A stretch of DNA of 64,000 nt from Corynebacterium sp. (GCF_022712275.1 NZ_JALAGU010000037.1:43564-107563), one strand, 5' to 3'. Counted from the stretch's first letter, positions 12,901 to 19,285 are shown. A program made the numbers and translations. The notes: generated by a model from the letters alone, not told the origin.

Positions 12901-13314
12901 CGGATCCCGGCGAACCGCTCGCTGGACTGCGTGGACCCGGAGATGGCGTCCTCCCCGGATCTGGTGTGGCTGCGTGAGCCGCTGCAGCTGCAGCGCACGG
13001 TGAAGGCGGGTCTGCTGACCTCCCTGGGCTTCGGTCACGTCTCCGCGCTGCTCGCACTGGTCCACCCCGAGGCGTTCCGCGTCGCCGTGGCGTCCCAGCT
13101 GGGTGAGGACGCCGCGGCGGCCTGGGAGGCGAAGGCTTCCGAGCGCCTGCGCGCCGGTGTCCGCCGCCGCGAGGCCGGCATGCTGGGCCACCGTGCCCTG
13201 TTCGAGGAGATCGGGCACCGTCGCTTCGCTGACGGTGTCGACATCGACGAGGCTGAGCCGGCCATGCTGCTCGACCCGGCGACCCGCGCCGGTGAGGACG
13301 GTCTGTTCCGGTGA
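3937..13314 (+). CDS. fas: Type I fatty acid synthase (multidomain)
   Basis: A single polypeptide of about 3,125 residues that makes fatty acids from acetyl- and malonyl-CoA in the cytosol. Domains follow the actinobacterial FAS-I order: acetyltransferase (GHSQG, near residue 128), enoyl reductase (LLAGMTPTTV, ~395; GGGIGTP), MaoC-type dehydratase (GDFNPIHT, ~1245), malonyl/palmitoyl transferase (GHSLGEY, ~1452), acyl carrier region (GVSSRLNQ, ~1855, with the probable phosphopantetheine serine), ketoreductase (VVTGVTPASIAGG, ~2160) and ketosynthase (VGACATAAVS, ~2775, with later active-site histidines in KHDTST and TGHAKGG). I chose ATG 3937 because AAAGGA lies six bases upstream. An in-frame GTG at 3868 overlaps the accD stop but lacks the conserved start context. 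The 3' end overlaps acpS by four bases. Confidence 0.95.
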   Translation: MTHTSFFSRLSSADAGADRATLLFGGQATAWRAGLTDLAEDPSLGDAVRGVLDDSAALIAPVAAQVTAATAGALTLERLTGAKGSVSAALSVPGITVAQFGQLAALKAAGYDATAAVAADRASVLGHSQGVLGAALVDGRAGDSAHVVAVARLIGAAASRLTRSLGVSAGEATPMLSVRGLDRATLDAVLAEVAEAAGGAETGVRVAIRNGHRRFILSGAPEDLGVVEKTIAVVADRDAAELAAKTRGGAPLSPVCEYLDVTVPFHHDMMEPAVAQTVAWADACGLNTDGAAEKLARAVLTDHVDWVDGIVDALASGTTWFLDLGPGETVSKLSADLVEGSGAGLVPAGTLAAVDELAAPGEDPARTVDWSGFAPRLLDLPTGRTVETKFSRLTGRSPILLAGMTPTTVDPEIVAAAANAGYWAEMAGGGQVTAEVFDGNLTKLKGLLDPGRAVQFNAMFMDRYLWNLHFGTQRVVSKARESGAPFDGVVISAGIPEPDEAPEVIGALRNSGFSHIALKPGTVAQIRAGLGIARQLEETGTSIILQVEDGHAGGHHSWENLDDLLTATYAEIRRQPNVVLCVGGGIGTPERAADYLTGSWATALGLPAMPVDGIMVGTAAMTAKEAKTTPEIKQLLVDTPGVADETGSALTAPNGGWIAPGHSAGGATSGLSHLRADIHEVDNSAAKCMRLIQEIGSNLEAVNDRRDEIIAALNKTAKPYFGELEEMTYAEVVRRFAELSFPWVDPSWLSRFHLLLQRVEARLSDADHGEVVTLFPTEQDAAEPAKAIETLVAAYPAAEKDTLTPLDTAWFLVLCRKFPKPVGFVPAIDEDLLAWWGKDCLWQAQDERYTADQVRIIPGPVSVSGITTVDEPVASILGRFEDACRERVAGGDSAPAGRHSLDNADEAEVATAWSRTSDAADVASFLKATPYISWTGHLMDNPAHVIDEEKYELIVTDDGSNGGPVKVTVDLHLDTFWDGTPAGEGEGRVHAVRRLPVPLILSDAVASGALPVVDEEKLPETMYGLLAGTAGVGNTSVTGDVIDRMPAKIEGSDSAETPFGKFNYTFHLTDSLGSQHAGVTGAGLPDLSETGSGSRSDERATIVPDALLGTCWPAIYAALGSALVDDYPVIEGLLNAVHLDHSVALEVPADEIPTGEITVTSWAAGIEESSSGRVVTVHHHMFDAAGELLGRQTERFAIRGRAFGTTPPADPAPAGGIDREITDTPRSTLLRTRVNAPAEMTPFAWVSGDFNPIHTSHVAARVAGLQAPLVHGMWLSATAQHAASAAGSGHTILGWTYRMFGLVQLGDPVDIQVERVGRVAGGGLLLDVTCRINDELVSQGTAVTAAPTIAYVYPGQGIQAKGMGLDERAASKATAAVWERADKHTREALGFSILTVVRDNPTELTAKGVTYHHPDGVLYLTQFTQVALATLALAQTARLREADALVADAFYAGHSLGEYTALSAYAGTIDLETVLEVVFHRGSTMHHLIPRDEHGRSNYRMGALRPNQFGVDDEHVVEYVNGVAEASGEFLEIVNFNLAGEQYSIAGTVAGLAALEKDAAKRTAEHGGKGSFMMVPGIDVPFHSRVLHPGVPDFREKLDGLLPARINHEILVGRYIPNLVARPFELTEDFVRSILDVVPSEPAQALLDDWAAATVDDAAEAETARTLFIELLCWQFASPVRWIETQDLLFAPDRLDIDEVVEVGLGASPTLANLATKTLKLPRFSAADVAVRNVQRDEKLVYHTDQQTIDSPVYEDEDAVPTSVPVGDPVLSHAEASAKAPSESVPESMPAPVTESAELRTAPAAPAGAVERPADLPYKASDAIKTLLAYANKLRPEQIGGADTTGTLTNGVSSRLNQLLMDISAELGLSAVEGAAEADVDTLSVTVDAAAHNYSAFGPVLGEAVKDRLRKLFGAAGAKASAIADRVTGTWELGPGWVDHTTAQILLGSREGASSRGGDLATLATSATTMNDVNAIIDEAVAQAGAAHGIPVAIPAAGGAGGGGTVDSAALDAFAEGVTGETGVLATTARHILAALDLDVPESAALSDEEGAETAAVLEAVSAELGANWPASVAPSFDARRTLLIDDRWATAREDVARLANGEELAESVSFVGTGETVAVHAGFRAAHAEAAGDTALAARFRSIAEDARSTEPGAFEGQVAVVTGVTPASIAGGVVGDLLAEGATVIMTASRINSARLEFVKKLYREHASASAKIWLVPANLSSYRDIDALVEWIGTEQTETVGSDQKLIKPALVPDLFLPFAAPSVSGTVEDAGGNAEIQTRLLLWSVERSFTALSRIGHEADLAHRLHVVLPGSPNRGTFGGDGAYGEVKAAFDAVCNKWSNEPWGGRGGRVTIAHPRIGWVAGTGLMGGNDPLVDAAVEAGVHVWSPAEISGELLKLCSESVRAEALGGPVDADLTGGLDKINLTEMRDQAVADGAFATAAAVEEDAEAPVTVNALPSPVRVAQPVGSDFGAAPWGDVTTDLEDMVVVVGLGEVSAWGSGRTRAEAELGIQADGSVDLSAAGVLELAWMTGLLTWMDTPVAGWYDVDGNIVPEEEIYTRYRDEVAARAGVRTFVDDGENGALEDLHTPQEVEIFLDHEVTFTVDSAEDAASFVDSDPTFTRANHDEETGEWSVTRLPGARTRVPRRATLARKVGGQFPTDFDPARWGIPASMIEAVDRIAIWNLVTAVDAYLSAGFSPAEILQAVHPSDVAMTQGTGFGGMTSMRKLFVDRFLEEDIPSDILQETLPNVVAAHTMQSYVGGYGAMIHPVGACATAAVSVEEGADKIQLGKADFVVAGATDDMSVESITGFANMNATADSDKMAAKGLNERFYSRANDRRRGGFVEAQGGGTILLARGSVAAKLGLPVQSVVGFAASYADGAHTSIPAPGQGALAAGRGGKNSRLARDLAKLGVSADDITVVSKHDTSTNANDPNESKLHTRLASVLGRTAGNPLYVVSQKTLTGHAKGGAAVFQMAGLGDMFRTSRIPANRSLDCVDPEMASSPDLVWLREPLQLQRTVKAGLLTSLGFGHVSALLALVHPEAFRVAVASQLGEDAAAAWEAKASERLRAGVRRREAGMLGHRALFEEIGHRRFADGVDIDEAEPAMLLDPATRAGEDGLFR

Positions 13315-13832
13315 GTGACCCGGTGAACGGCGCGGGGCCCGTGTCCGCGCGAGGTCGGGTGGAGCCGGCGGATCCGGTGCCACGTGGATTCGTGCTGGGT
13401 GTGGGCGTCGACGTGGTCGACATCCCCGCGTTCACCGAACAGCTGGACCTGCCGGGCTCGAAGTTCGCGCTGTCCTTCACCGGTGCGGAGCGACGTGAGT
13501 GCGCCCGGTTGGCGAAGACCAGTGGGAACATCGGACAGCACCTCGCTGCCCGGTGGGCGGCGAAGGAGGCCTTCTACAAGGCCTGGACGCTGGCCGACGC
13601 CGGGGACGAGATTCCCGGTGCCCAGATGGACTGGTCGCAGATCGAGGTGGTCAAGGACCGCTGGGGTCGGCCGTACATCCGGCTGGCTCCTGTACTGGAG
13701 GCCCGGGTGAACGGGGCGCTGACCGCGCGGTTCGGCGGGGCAGACGGGGCAGGTCATGCGGTGTGGCAGCTGAGCCTGTCGCACGACGGGCCTGTCGCCC
13801 AGGCCTTCGTGGTCGGGGAGTGGCGGGTGTAG
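13311..13832 (+). CDS. acpS: Holo-ACP synthase (4'-phosphopantetheinyl transferase)
   Basis: Transfers phosphopantetheine from CoA to the carrier serine of the upstream FAS-I, making it active. The 173-residue protein has the two family signatures: GVGVDVVDI, whose Asp binds magnesium, and WAAKEAFYKA, with the catalytic Glu/Lys. The C-terminal LSLSHDG strand is also typical. The GTG start overlaps the FAS stop (GTGA), so the synthase and its activating enzyme are translationally coupled. The first ~30 residues are low-complexity and not part of the AcpS fold, so an internal start is possible. It ends the four-gene operon. Confidence 0.93.
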   Translation: MSDPVNGAGPVSARGRVEPADPVPRGFVLGVGVDVVDIPAFTEQLDLPGSKFALSFTGAERRECARLAKTSGNIGQHLAARWAAKEAFYKAWTLADAGDEIPGAQMDWSQIEVVKDRWGRPYIRLAPVLEARVNGALTARFGGADGAGHAVWQLSLSHDGPVAQAFVVGEWRV

Positions 13833-13891
13833 CGCCTGCGAGTTACGGCCCACGCCCGGCGTCCTTTCCTTCGCCCCCCGGTCGGCCCGGC

Positions 13892-13965
13892 AATGTCCGC
13901 ATCACGCAGCCTGAGGTTGCTGGAGATACCTCCGCAACGACCTCAGAGTGCGTGATGCGGGCATT
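13892..13965. terminator. Long imperfect hairpin between convergent genes (bidirectional terminator candidate)
   Basis: The arms read AATGTCCGCATCACGCA on the left and, after folding, AATGCCCGCATCACGCA on the right. They continue through CTGAGGT with a few mismatches and bulges. The loop region itself contains GGAG-ATAC-CTCC. No T-run follows on either strand, so termination would be of the GC-rich, U-poor actinobacterial type. It lies 60 bp after acpS and covers the last codons of the minus-strand reading frame. Confidence 0.55.
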
Positions 13966-14448
13966 CGGCGTTTCACACGGCTGTCGTCCTCCTGCTCCCC
14001 ATCCTTGATGAGGGAGGGTTCGGCGACCGGCGTGACCGGGGAAGTGAGCCTGGACCGGGTGTCGGTGGATGCCGATTCCGTGAGGAACCCGAGGTGTGTC
14101 TCGTACCGGTCGATGACATCGTCGACGATCTGCTGCCTCGTCAGACCGTTGAGGTCGTGGCCCCGGGTGACGGTCTGGTCGAAGACCTCGAGGCGCAGGT
14201 AGTCCTCCTGCGACTGGGTACGGCGTCCTCCGGAGGACGGAACCGGGGTGGTGACCGGGGCGACCATGTACTGGGTGACCGGGGTCGGTGACCGGGTAGA
14301 AGAGCATGTCGATGCCGACGCCCGCGGCGAAGAGCATCGACACCCAGGTGGAGAGGCTGTAGGAGGGGCGCGAGTGGTCGGGGCATAGGCGGACCTTGCC
14401 GGTCCGGTCGACTGGTTCAGTGATGTCAGAGTCCTCGTGCTCGCTCAC
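13902..14448 (-). pseudogene. Small membrane-anchored protein gene with a one-base frameshift
   Basis: A GTG start at 14448 opens a frame with an acidic N-terminus and one membrane segment (STWVSMLFAAGVGIDMLFYP). The frame then goes out of phase at a GGGG run (14281-14284). Removing one base restores a continuous ~180-residue protein whose second part (DYLRLEVFDQ, GLTRQQIVDDVIDRYETHLGFL) looks like normal coding sequence and runs to 13902. I do not recognise the family. The mapped lesion is a single extra base in a homopolymer, so it may be a sequencing error or a recent slip. The C-terminal codons fall inside the hairpin at 13892-13965. Confidence 0.5.
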
Positions 14449-14769
14449 TCATTCTCTCTGTGTAGTTGTCCGTTCCGTCATATTGTCCACAGAACATTAA
14501 CATCATTCACGTAAGATAATATGCGGCTGTCATCAATTTACTCTGCGGTTTCCGGTGGTCAGGGGGATGTTCCGGGGCGCTGCGGGGTGCTGCGGGCCGC
14601 TGCCAGTGAACCGGCAGGGGATGTGCCGGTAGGTCACGGGTTTCCGCAGGGGTGGTGTCAGCGGCGTGTCCGATACTCGGTGGTGTCCGGTGCTGACGGG
14701 CGGCGATCCACGCTGCCGTGCGCCGGCAGACCGCACACGACCGACAGCTTGAAAGGGGACCGGTACTCC
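14449..14769. other. Intergenic region, possible long leader of the small ORF at 14770
   Basis: The left ~70 bp is AT-rich (TATTGTCCACAGAACATTAA, then TAAGATAAT at 14512-14520) and is the likely promoter zone for the divergent genes. I find no well-spaced -35. The remaining ~240 bp is GC-rich with short dyads, including CCGGCAGGGGATGTGCCGG near 14610. It would be a long 5' leader for the ORF at 14770. I could not match it to a known riboswitch. An ATG at 14521 sits right on the -10-like element and is probably not used. Confidence 0.3.
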
Positions 14770-14931
14770 ATGACCCGTCACCTCCGCGAACGCTTCAGCC
14801 TTCCTTCCCGACCCGTCGCCACCACCGTGGAAGATCTCGTGCCCGTGCCTGAGCCGGTGCGCCACAGTGCCATCGTCTCGGAGTCGGCGGGCACCGGACG
14901 GTGGCGCGTCGTGCGGCGTCCTGCCTCGTAG
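14770..14931 (+). CDS. Hypothetical small protein (53 aa)
   Basis: The ATG is preceded by GAAAGGGGA at about ten bases. The frame encodes a basic, proline- and arginine-rich 53-residue peptide beginning MTRHLRERFSLPSRP, with no membrane segment or known motif. A frame open since 14521 exists, but its upstream part has no ribosome site or plausible composition. A hairpin follows at 15002. I do not recognise the protein; the only support is the ribosome site, the length and the terminator. Confidence 0.35.
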   Translation: MTRHLRERFSLPSRPVATTVEDLVPVPEPVRHSAIVSESAGTGRWRVVRRPAS

Positions 14932-15001
14932 GACGCGGCGGGAGGGGAATTCCTCCCGTGCGAAGCGACCGGTTTCCGGCCTCGGTCCCTGTACGCAACT
15001 G

Positions 15002-15046
15002 TGACGGATTCGCCCCGCTGTGACACTCAGCGTGGCTAATCCGTCA
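15002..15046. terminator. Hairpin between the small ORF and the aldehyde dehydrogenase gene
   Basis: TGACGGATT and AATCCGTCA form the outer stem, CGCTG/CAGCG forms the inner stem, and the five-base segments between them partly pair. The result is an almost complete ~19-bp stem with a seven-base loop. It sits between convergent genes and could terminate both. There is no strong T-run. Confidence 0.55.
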
Positions 15047-15089
15047 TGATTGTGTACCGGTCGGCGCGGCTGGCGTGACTGGTCGCCGC

Positions 15090-16577
15090 CTACTTCTTCC
15101 GCGCGTGGTTGATCTGCACGTGCTTGGTCCGCGAGTAGTCCTGCAGCGCGTAGAGCGACAGGTCGCGGCCGTAGCCGGAGCCCTTGAACCCACCCCACGG
15201 GACCTCATTGGCGAGCACCAGGTGGCAGTTCACCCACACGGTGCCGGCGTCGATCTTCCGCGGGACGTCGATGGAGCGGGCGGCATCGGTGGTCCACACC
15301 GAGGCGGACAGACCGTACGGCGTTCCATTGGCCCGGCGGATCGCCTCGTCCTCGTCGGAGAAGGTCTCGACGGTGACGACCGGGCCGAAAATCTCCTCGG
15401 ACGCCGCCTCCGTCCCCGGCTCCACGCCGGTGAGTACGGTCGGCGCGACGAAGAACCCGTCACCGTCGATCGCTGAACCACCGATGGCCGCCGTCGCACC
15501 CTCCGAGACAGCCCGGTCGAGGAAGCTGACGACGCGGCCGAAGTGACCCTGGGAGACCAGCGGGCCGATCTCCACGGACTCACCGGCAGCGGGATCGCCG
15601 ATGACGAAGGTGGAGACCTGCTCCACCAGCAGGTCGACGAACTCAGACGCCACGGACTCGTGGACCAGGACGCGGGTCCCCGCACCGCATTCCTGACCGG
15701 AGTTCCAGTAGCCCGCTTCGCGGATCGCTTCCGCAGCGGCGGCCAGGTCGGCGTCCTCGAAGATGACCAGCGGCGCCTTGCCGCCGAGCTCCAGGTGGAC
15801 GCGCTTGAGTGAGTCGCCGGCAGCGGTGGCGACCGACTGGCCGCTGCCCACGCTGCCGGTCAGCGCGATCATCGCGACATCCGGGTGCTCGGCGAGACGG
15901 TTACCGACCACGGACCCACGCCCGGTGACGACATTGAAGACACCGGCGGGCAGGACATCGGCGACGAGCTCGATGAACTTGAGCATGCTCAGCGGTGTAT
16001 GCTCCGACGGCTTGAGCACCAGGGTGTTTCCGGCGGCGAGGATCGGGGCGAACTTCCACGCGCCCATGAGCAGCGGGTAGTTCCACGGCACGACCGCACC
16101 GATCACACCCAGCGGCTCACGCAGGATGAAAGAGGTGTGGTCGGTGACGTAGTCGCCGGCGCCGAGCTCGGTGTAGGCGCGCGCGGCTCCGGCGGAGAAG
16201 CGGAGGATGTCGACGGTCCCGGCGATGTCGTCATCGGCGACCGCCTTCGGCTTACCGCCGTTGGCGGACTCCAGCCGGGACAGCAGGTCGGCGTTCTCCT
16301 CGACGATGTCGGCCATGCGGTTGAGCAGATCCGCACGCTCCTTCGGCGTGGTCTCGCGCCAGGTCGGGAGCGCGGCGGACGCGGCGGCGACTGCGGTGTC
16401 GACCTCGTCGACGGTGCCACGCGCGACCTCGGCGAGGACCTCGCCGGTCGCGGGGTTGACCACGGTGGCGGTGTCGGAGGACGCAGCGTCCCGGAACGTC
16501 CCGTCGATGAAGTGCGTCAGCGGGGGCAGGTCGGCGGTGCCGATGAGCGGGGAATCGGAACGGAGGACGTCAGTCAT
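15090..16577 (-). CDS. NAD(P)+-dependent aldehyde dehydrogenase, aminobutyraldehyde-dehydrogenase-like
   Basis: Oxidises an aldehyde to the acid in the cytosol. All 495 residues align with the ALDH superfamily: VPWNYPLLMG and KPSEHTPLS (cofactor), LTGSVGSG (Rossmann turn), the catalytic Glu in HLELGGKAP, catalytic Cys297 in GQECGAG and EEIFGPVV. The C-terminal SGYGRDLSLYALQDY resembles gamma-aminobutyraldehyde dehydrogenases of the PatD/YdcW type. AGGAG precedes the ATG. It is the last gene after the amine oxidase and the DHDPS-like gene, so it probably oxidises the aldehyde released by the oxidase. An alternative is alpha-ketoglutarate semialdehyde dehydrogenase in a hydroxyproline-like route. 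Confidence 0.88.
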   Translation of the reverse strand: MTDVLRSDSPLIGTADLPPLTHFIDGTFRDAASSDTATVVNPATGEVLAEVARGTVDEVDTAVAAASAALPTWRETTPKERADLLNRMADIVEENADLLSRLESANGGKPKAVADDDIAGTVDILRFSAGAARAYTELGAGDYVTDHTSFILREPLGVIGAVVPWNYPLLMGAWKFAPILAAGNTLVLKPSEHTPLSMLKFIELVADVLPAGVFNVVTGRGSVVGNRLAEHPDVAMIALTGSVGSGQSVATAAGDSLKRVHLELGGKAPLVIFEDADLAAAAEAIREAGYWNSGQECGAGTRVLVHESVASEFVDLLVEQVSTFVIGDPAAGESVEIGPLVSQGHFGRVVSFLDRAVSEGATAAIGGSAIDGDGFFVAPTVLTGVEPGTEAASEEIFGPVVTVETFSDEDEAIRRANGTPYGLSASVWTTDAARSIDVPRKIDAGTVWVNCHLVLANEVPWGGFKGSGYGRDLSLYALQDYSRTKHVQINHARKK

Positions 16578-16611
16578 GGGAAAGCTCCTGTCGGTTCTCG
16601 GGTGGTGATCG

Positions 16612-16663
16612 GTCAGGCAGTGGCGTCAGGCGGTGGCGTCAGGCGGTGGCGTCAGGCGGTGGC
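16612..16663. repeat. 13-bp tandem repeat over the stop codon of the DHDPS-like gene
   Basis: Four consecutive copies of GTCAGGCGGTGGC, the first with one mismatch. The final copy contains the TGA stop (minus strand, 16652-16654) of the upstream gene. The array fills most of the gap to the aldehyde dehydrogenase ribosome site. Confidence 0.9.
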
Positions 16664-17553
16664 GAGTCGGGCGACGGCCGCACCGATGGCGGCGTCCGCC
16701 TCGGCGGAGACGTCGGCCATGGGGCGACGCGGGACGCCCACCGGAAGGCCCCGGTGGCGCAGCCCGGACTTCACCGCGGAGATGAAGGAGTCCTGGGTGA
16801 TCATCGTGTCGATCACCGGGTAGACCTTATTCCAGCCTGCCAGGGCCTCGGCGAGCTTCCCGGCATCGATGAGGCGGACGACCTCGACGATCTCGGTCGG
16901 CACCACGTTGGCCGCCCCCGCCATCACACCGGCTGCGCCTTCGACCATGGCGCTGTAGATGTAGGAGTCCCAGCCGATGAAGGTGCCCAGCCGGTGACCG
17001 TGGTGGTGGATGAGCTGGAGCGCCTGCTCCCAGTCGGCGGAGGAGTCCTTGATGTAGCGGATGTTCTCGAACTCGTCTGCCAGGGCAGCGGCGTCGTCGG
17101 CGGCGAGGTTCACGCCGGTGGCGCCGGGGATGTTGTAGAGCATGACCGGCAGCTCGACGTTGGAGGCCACCTCGCGGATGTAGTCGAGGGTCTCGGTGAG
17201 GGTCAGCGGCTCGTAGTAGGGCGTGACCAGCATGAGCACGTCGGCACCGGACCTCTCCGCGGCCTTCGAGAAACGGATGGCCTGTCTGGTGGTTGTCGCA
17301 CCGGTCTGGGCGATGACCGGGACGCGACCCCGGTGTGTCCGGCGACGGTGTCGACGAGCTGCTCACGCTCGGCGTCGGTCATCATCGCGAACTCGCCGGT
17401 GGAGCCGCCGGCGACGACGCCGTCGACACCGTTGTCGATCGACCGGTCGACGACCTTCTTGAGCAGGTCGACGTCGATGTTCTCGTCGGCGTCGAAGGGG
17501 GTGGACAGGGCGGTGAGGACGCCGCGCAGGTCGGCGGTGTTGTTCAGGGTCAT
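16652..17553 (-). pseudogene. DHDPS/NAL-family lyase or deaminase, frameshifted
   Basis: AGGAGGA precedes the ATG at 17553. The N-terminal part (LRGVLTALSTPFD, GVDGVVAGGSTGEF) is a class I Schiff-base aldolase of the dihydrodipicolinate synthase family. The frame is lost at a CCCC run (17328-17331). Adding one base restores GRVPVIAQTG and the rest, including the LYNIPGATGVN tyrosine and the Schiff-base lysine in RYIKDSS. The restored length would be about 300 residues, normal for the family. True lysine biosynthetic DapA is unlikely in this catabolic setting. Family members deaminate pyrroline-hydroxycarboxylates or cleave keto-deoxy acids. The single homopolymer lesion may be a sequencing error. 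Confidence 0.8.
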
Positions 17554-17563
17554 GGTGTTCCTC

Positions 17564-19069
17564 CTAGGAAGCGACGGTGGGGGTGGACGTGCCCGCGGTG
17601 GATGCGAGGGCGGCGGTGTCGATGGTGGGCTGGACCCAGCCGTCCTCGCCGTGGGCGACACCGTCGGTGAGCCCGACGGCGGCGGTGTTGTCGTACTGGT
17701 GCTCGGTGGCGAGGATGCTCGCTGCGCGCTGGGCGGCGGTGAACGCCGAGGTGATGGCGGTCTCGGTGTAGAGGTTGCCGAGGTAGTCTCCGGCGAGGAA
17801 GACACGCTCCTCCGGCGCCATGAGCTCGCCCTGGATCTTCGCCCGACCGGGGAAGCAGTACGGGGCTCCGAGCGGCCACCGCTGGATGTGGGTCTCGGTG
17901 ACGATGTCGGAGAAGCCCGGCAGGACCTCGTTGAGGTCGCGGTGGTACATCTCGGTGATCTCCTCGTCGCTCAGTGGCAGCAGGCGGTCTGCGAGGCTGG
18001 CGGGGGAGAAGACCATGACCGAACCACCGGGACGCCGCTCATCGGACAGGCCGTGGACGACATTGCCCTGGTTGAGCACGATGTTGAAGGAGCGCTTCGG
18101 GGTGGCGATGCCGTAGCAGTCGTCCCACGCCTGCGGGGTCTTTTCGTCGGTGAGGAAGGCGGCCGAGACATAGGCCCCGTACTGCACCTTGGACAGGGCG
18201 TCCCGCAGGGAGGGACGCAGGTCCACACCGATGCGGTGGGTGACCGGGGCAGGCGTGGCCATGACCGCGGTGCGGGCCTTCACCGCGTGCTCCACTCCGT
18301 CGCGCAGGTAGCGGACGGTGACGTAGCCGTCGTGCTGGGTGAGTTCCTGCACGTCGGCCTCGGTGATGATGCGGTCGGCCTGGGCGGCGGCGAGATTGCC
18401 GGTGAGGGTGGAGGGACCGCCGGCGATGGATCGGTTGAGTCCCTGGCCGATGTTCCAGACCAGGCTGAAGTAGCCGATGCCGGCACCGGCGGAGATCTGG
18501 TGGGGGTCACCGGCGGAGCGGGTGACGGTCGGGGTGAACAGGGCCTCGGCCTCGGGGGAGATGTCGCCGAGGTAGTCGGCGAAGGTGCGGTCGTTCTCGA
18601 AGTCGTAGATGCGCTGCTGGCGCGTTTCGCCGGACTCACCGGGACGCCTGCGGACGACCGCGGCGTAGCGCAGGACGTCCTTGCTGACCTTGGCGCCCGA
18701 GGTGAACATCCCGATGCGGTCCCTGAACTTGAGGGGGACCTGCAGCGGGTAGGTCTGGGCGAGGCCTTTGTCGATGAACTTGCCGTTCATGTGCAGGGCG
18801 GCGAGGTTTCCGGGGACCTCGACGAAGCGGGTGCCGGACTCCCGGAGAAGCTCGTCGGTGGAGCTTCCGGGACCGGAGAAGACGTGGCCGCCCCAGTTGA
18901 GGAAGAAGTCCCCGCGCTTTTCGGAGCGGATGCGTCCGCCGGTGCGGGGGGACGCCTCGAGGATCACCGTGTCCCAGTTGCGCAGTCGCCAGGCAGCGGA
19001 GAGTCCGGCGAGTCCGCCGCCGATGATGACGGCATCCTTCATGTCCGTCGTTCCTGTCATGTCATCCAC
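17564..19069 (-). CDS. FAD-dependent amine oxidase / protoporphyrinogen oxidase-like protein
   Basis: About 501 residues with an N-terminal FAD dinucleotide fold (IIGGGLAGLSAAWRLR, then EASPRTGGRIRS) and the C-terminal FAD-closing motif FLAGDYLGNLYTETAITSAF. These define the flavin amine oxidase superfamily. The N-terminus has no signal peptide, so it is cytosolic. I chose GTG 19069 because AAGGAGG lies six bases upstream; ATG 19060 is the alternative. The DHDPS-like gene starts ten bases after the stop, and the aldehyde dehydrogenase follows. The trio suggests oxidation of an amine or imino acid to an aldehyde and then an acid. The substrate is unknown. A 25-residue Thr/Ser/Ala tail follows the conserved fold. 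Confidence 0.82.
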   Translation of the reverse strand: MDDMTGTTDMKDAVIIGGGLAGLSAAWRLRNWDTVILEASPRTGGRIRSEKRGDFFLNWGGHVFSGPGSSTDELLRESGTRFVEVPGNLAALHMNGKFIDKGLAQTYPLQVPLKFRDRIGMFTSGAKVSKDVLRYAAVVRRRPGESGETRQQRIYDFENDRTFADYLGDISPEAEALFTPTVTRSAGDPHQISAGAGIGYFSLVWNIGQGLNRSIAGGPSTLTGNLAAAQADRIITEADVQELTQHDGYVTVRYLRDGVEHAVKARTAVMATPAPVTHRIGVDLRPSLRDALSKVQYGAYVSAAFLTDEKTPQAWDDCYGIATPKRSFNIVLNQGNVVHGLSDERRPGGSVMVFSPASLADRLLPLSDEEITEMYHRDLNEVLPGFSDIVTETHIQRWPLGAPYCFPGRAKIQGELMAPEERVFLAGDYLGNLYTETAITSAFTAAQRAASILATEHQYDNTAAVGLTDGVAHGEDGWVQPTIDTAALASTAGTSTPTVAS

Positions 19070-19171
19070 GGAAATCCTCCTTCGGGGAGTGTGGTCTGTG
19101 TGCGGTGTGCTGGACAGTGACCGGGGATTCCGTGGTGTTTCGCACTCACGGCAGCCGCTGTTGTACCCGCC

Positions 19172-19200
19172 ACAGTAATTTGTGATCACAGATCACACAA
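19172..19200 (-). promoter_or_regulatory. Promoter of the amine oxidase operon with embedded operator
   Basis: On the minus strand, TTGTGT (19200-19195) and TACTGT (19177-19172) are separated by 17 bp. The spacer is the palindromic sequence read on the plus strand as TTTGTGATCACAGATCACA (19179-19197). It contains the perfect 10-bp palindrome TGTGATCACA. Closely related copies occur at 21689-21708 and 39315-39334. Position between -35 and -10 predicts repression. The predicted leader is ~95 nt. Confidence 0.65.
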
Positions 19201-19285
19201 GACTTGCGAATGAAAAGTTTCCTGACGGTGCGTGACCTGCGGGTTCAGTGAATCTGGGCGAGACGGTGGCCGAGCGGGAAGTGCG

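Noticed and set aside
14521..14769. Upstream ATG 14521 for the small ORF at 14770
   Set aside because: It lies directly on the -10-like TAAGATAAT sequence, has no ribosome site, and the added residues look like translated GC-rich leader.
17203..17805. A separate 200-residue protein covering the N-terminal half of the DHDPS-like gene
   Set aside because: Its first ~85 residues are a Ser/Pro-rich shadow of the amine oxidase gene and its last ~40 are out-of-frame DHDPS sequence. Only the middle is real coding sequence.
19181..19197. The island operator as a GlxR (CRP-type) site
   Set aside because: GlxR sites are TGTGA-N6-TCACA. All full copies here have seven bases between these half-sites and a central 10-bp palindrome that fits GntR-type binding better. 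Not fully excluded.
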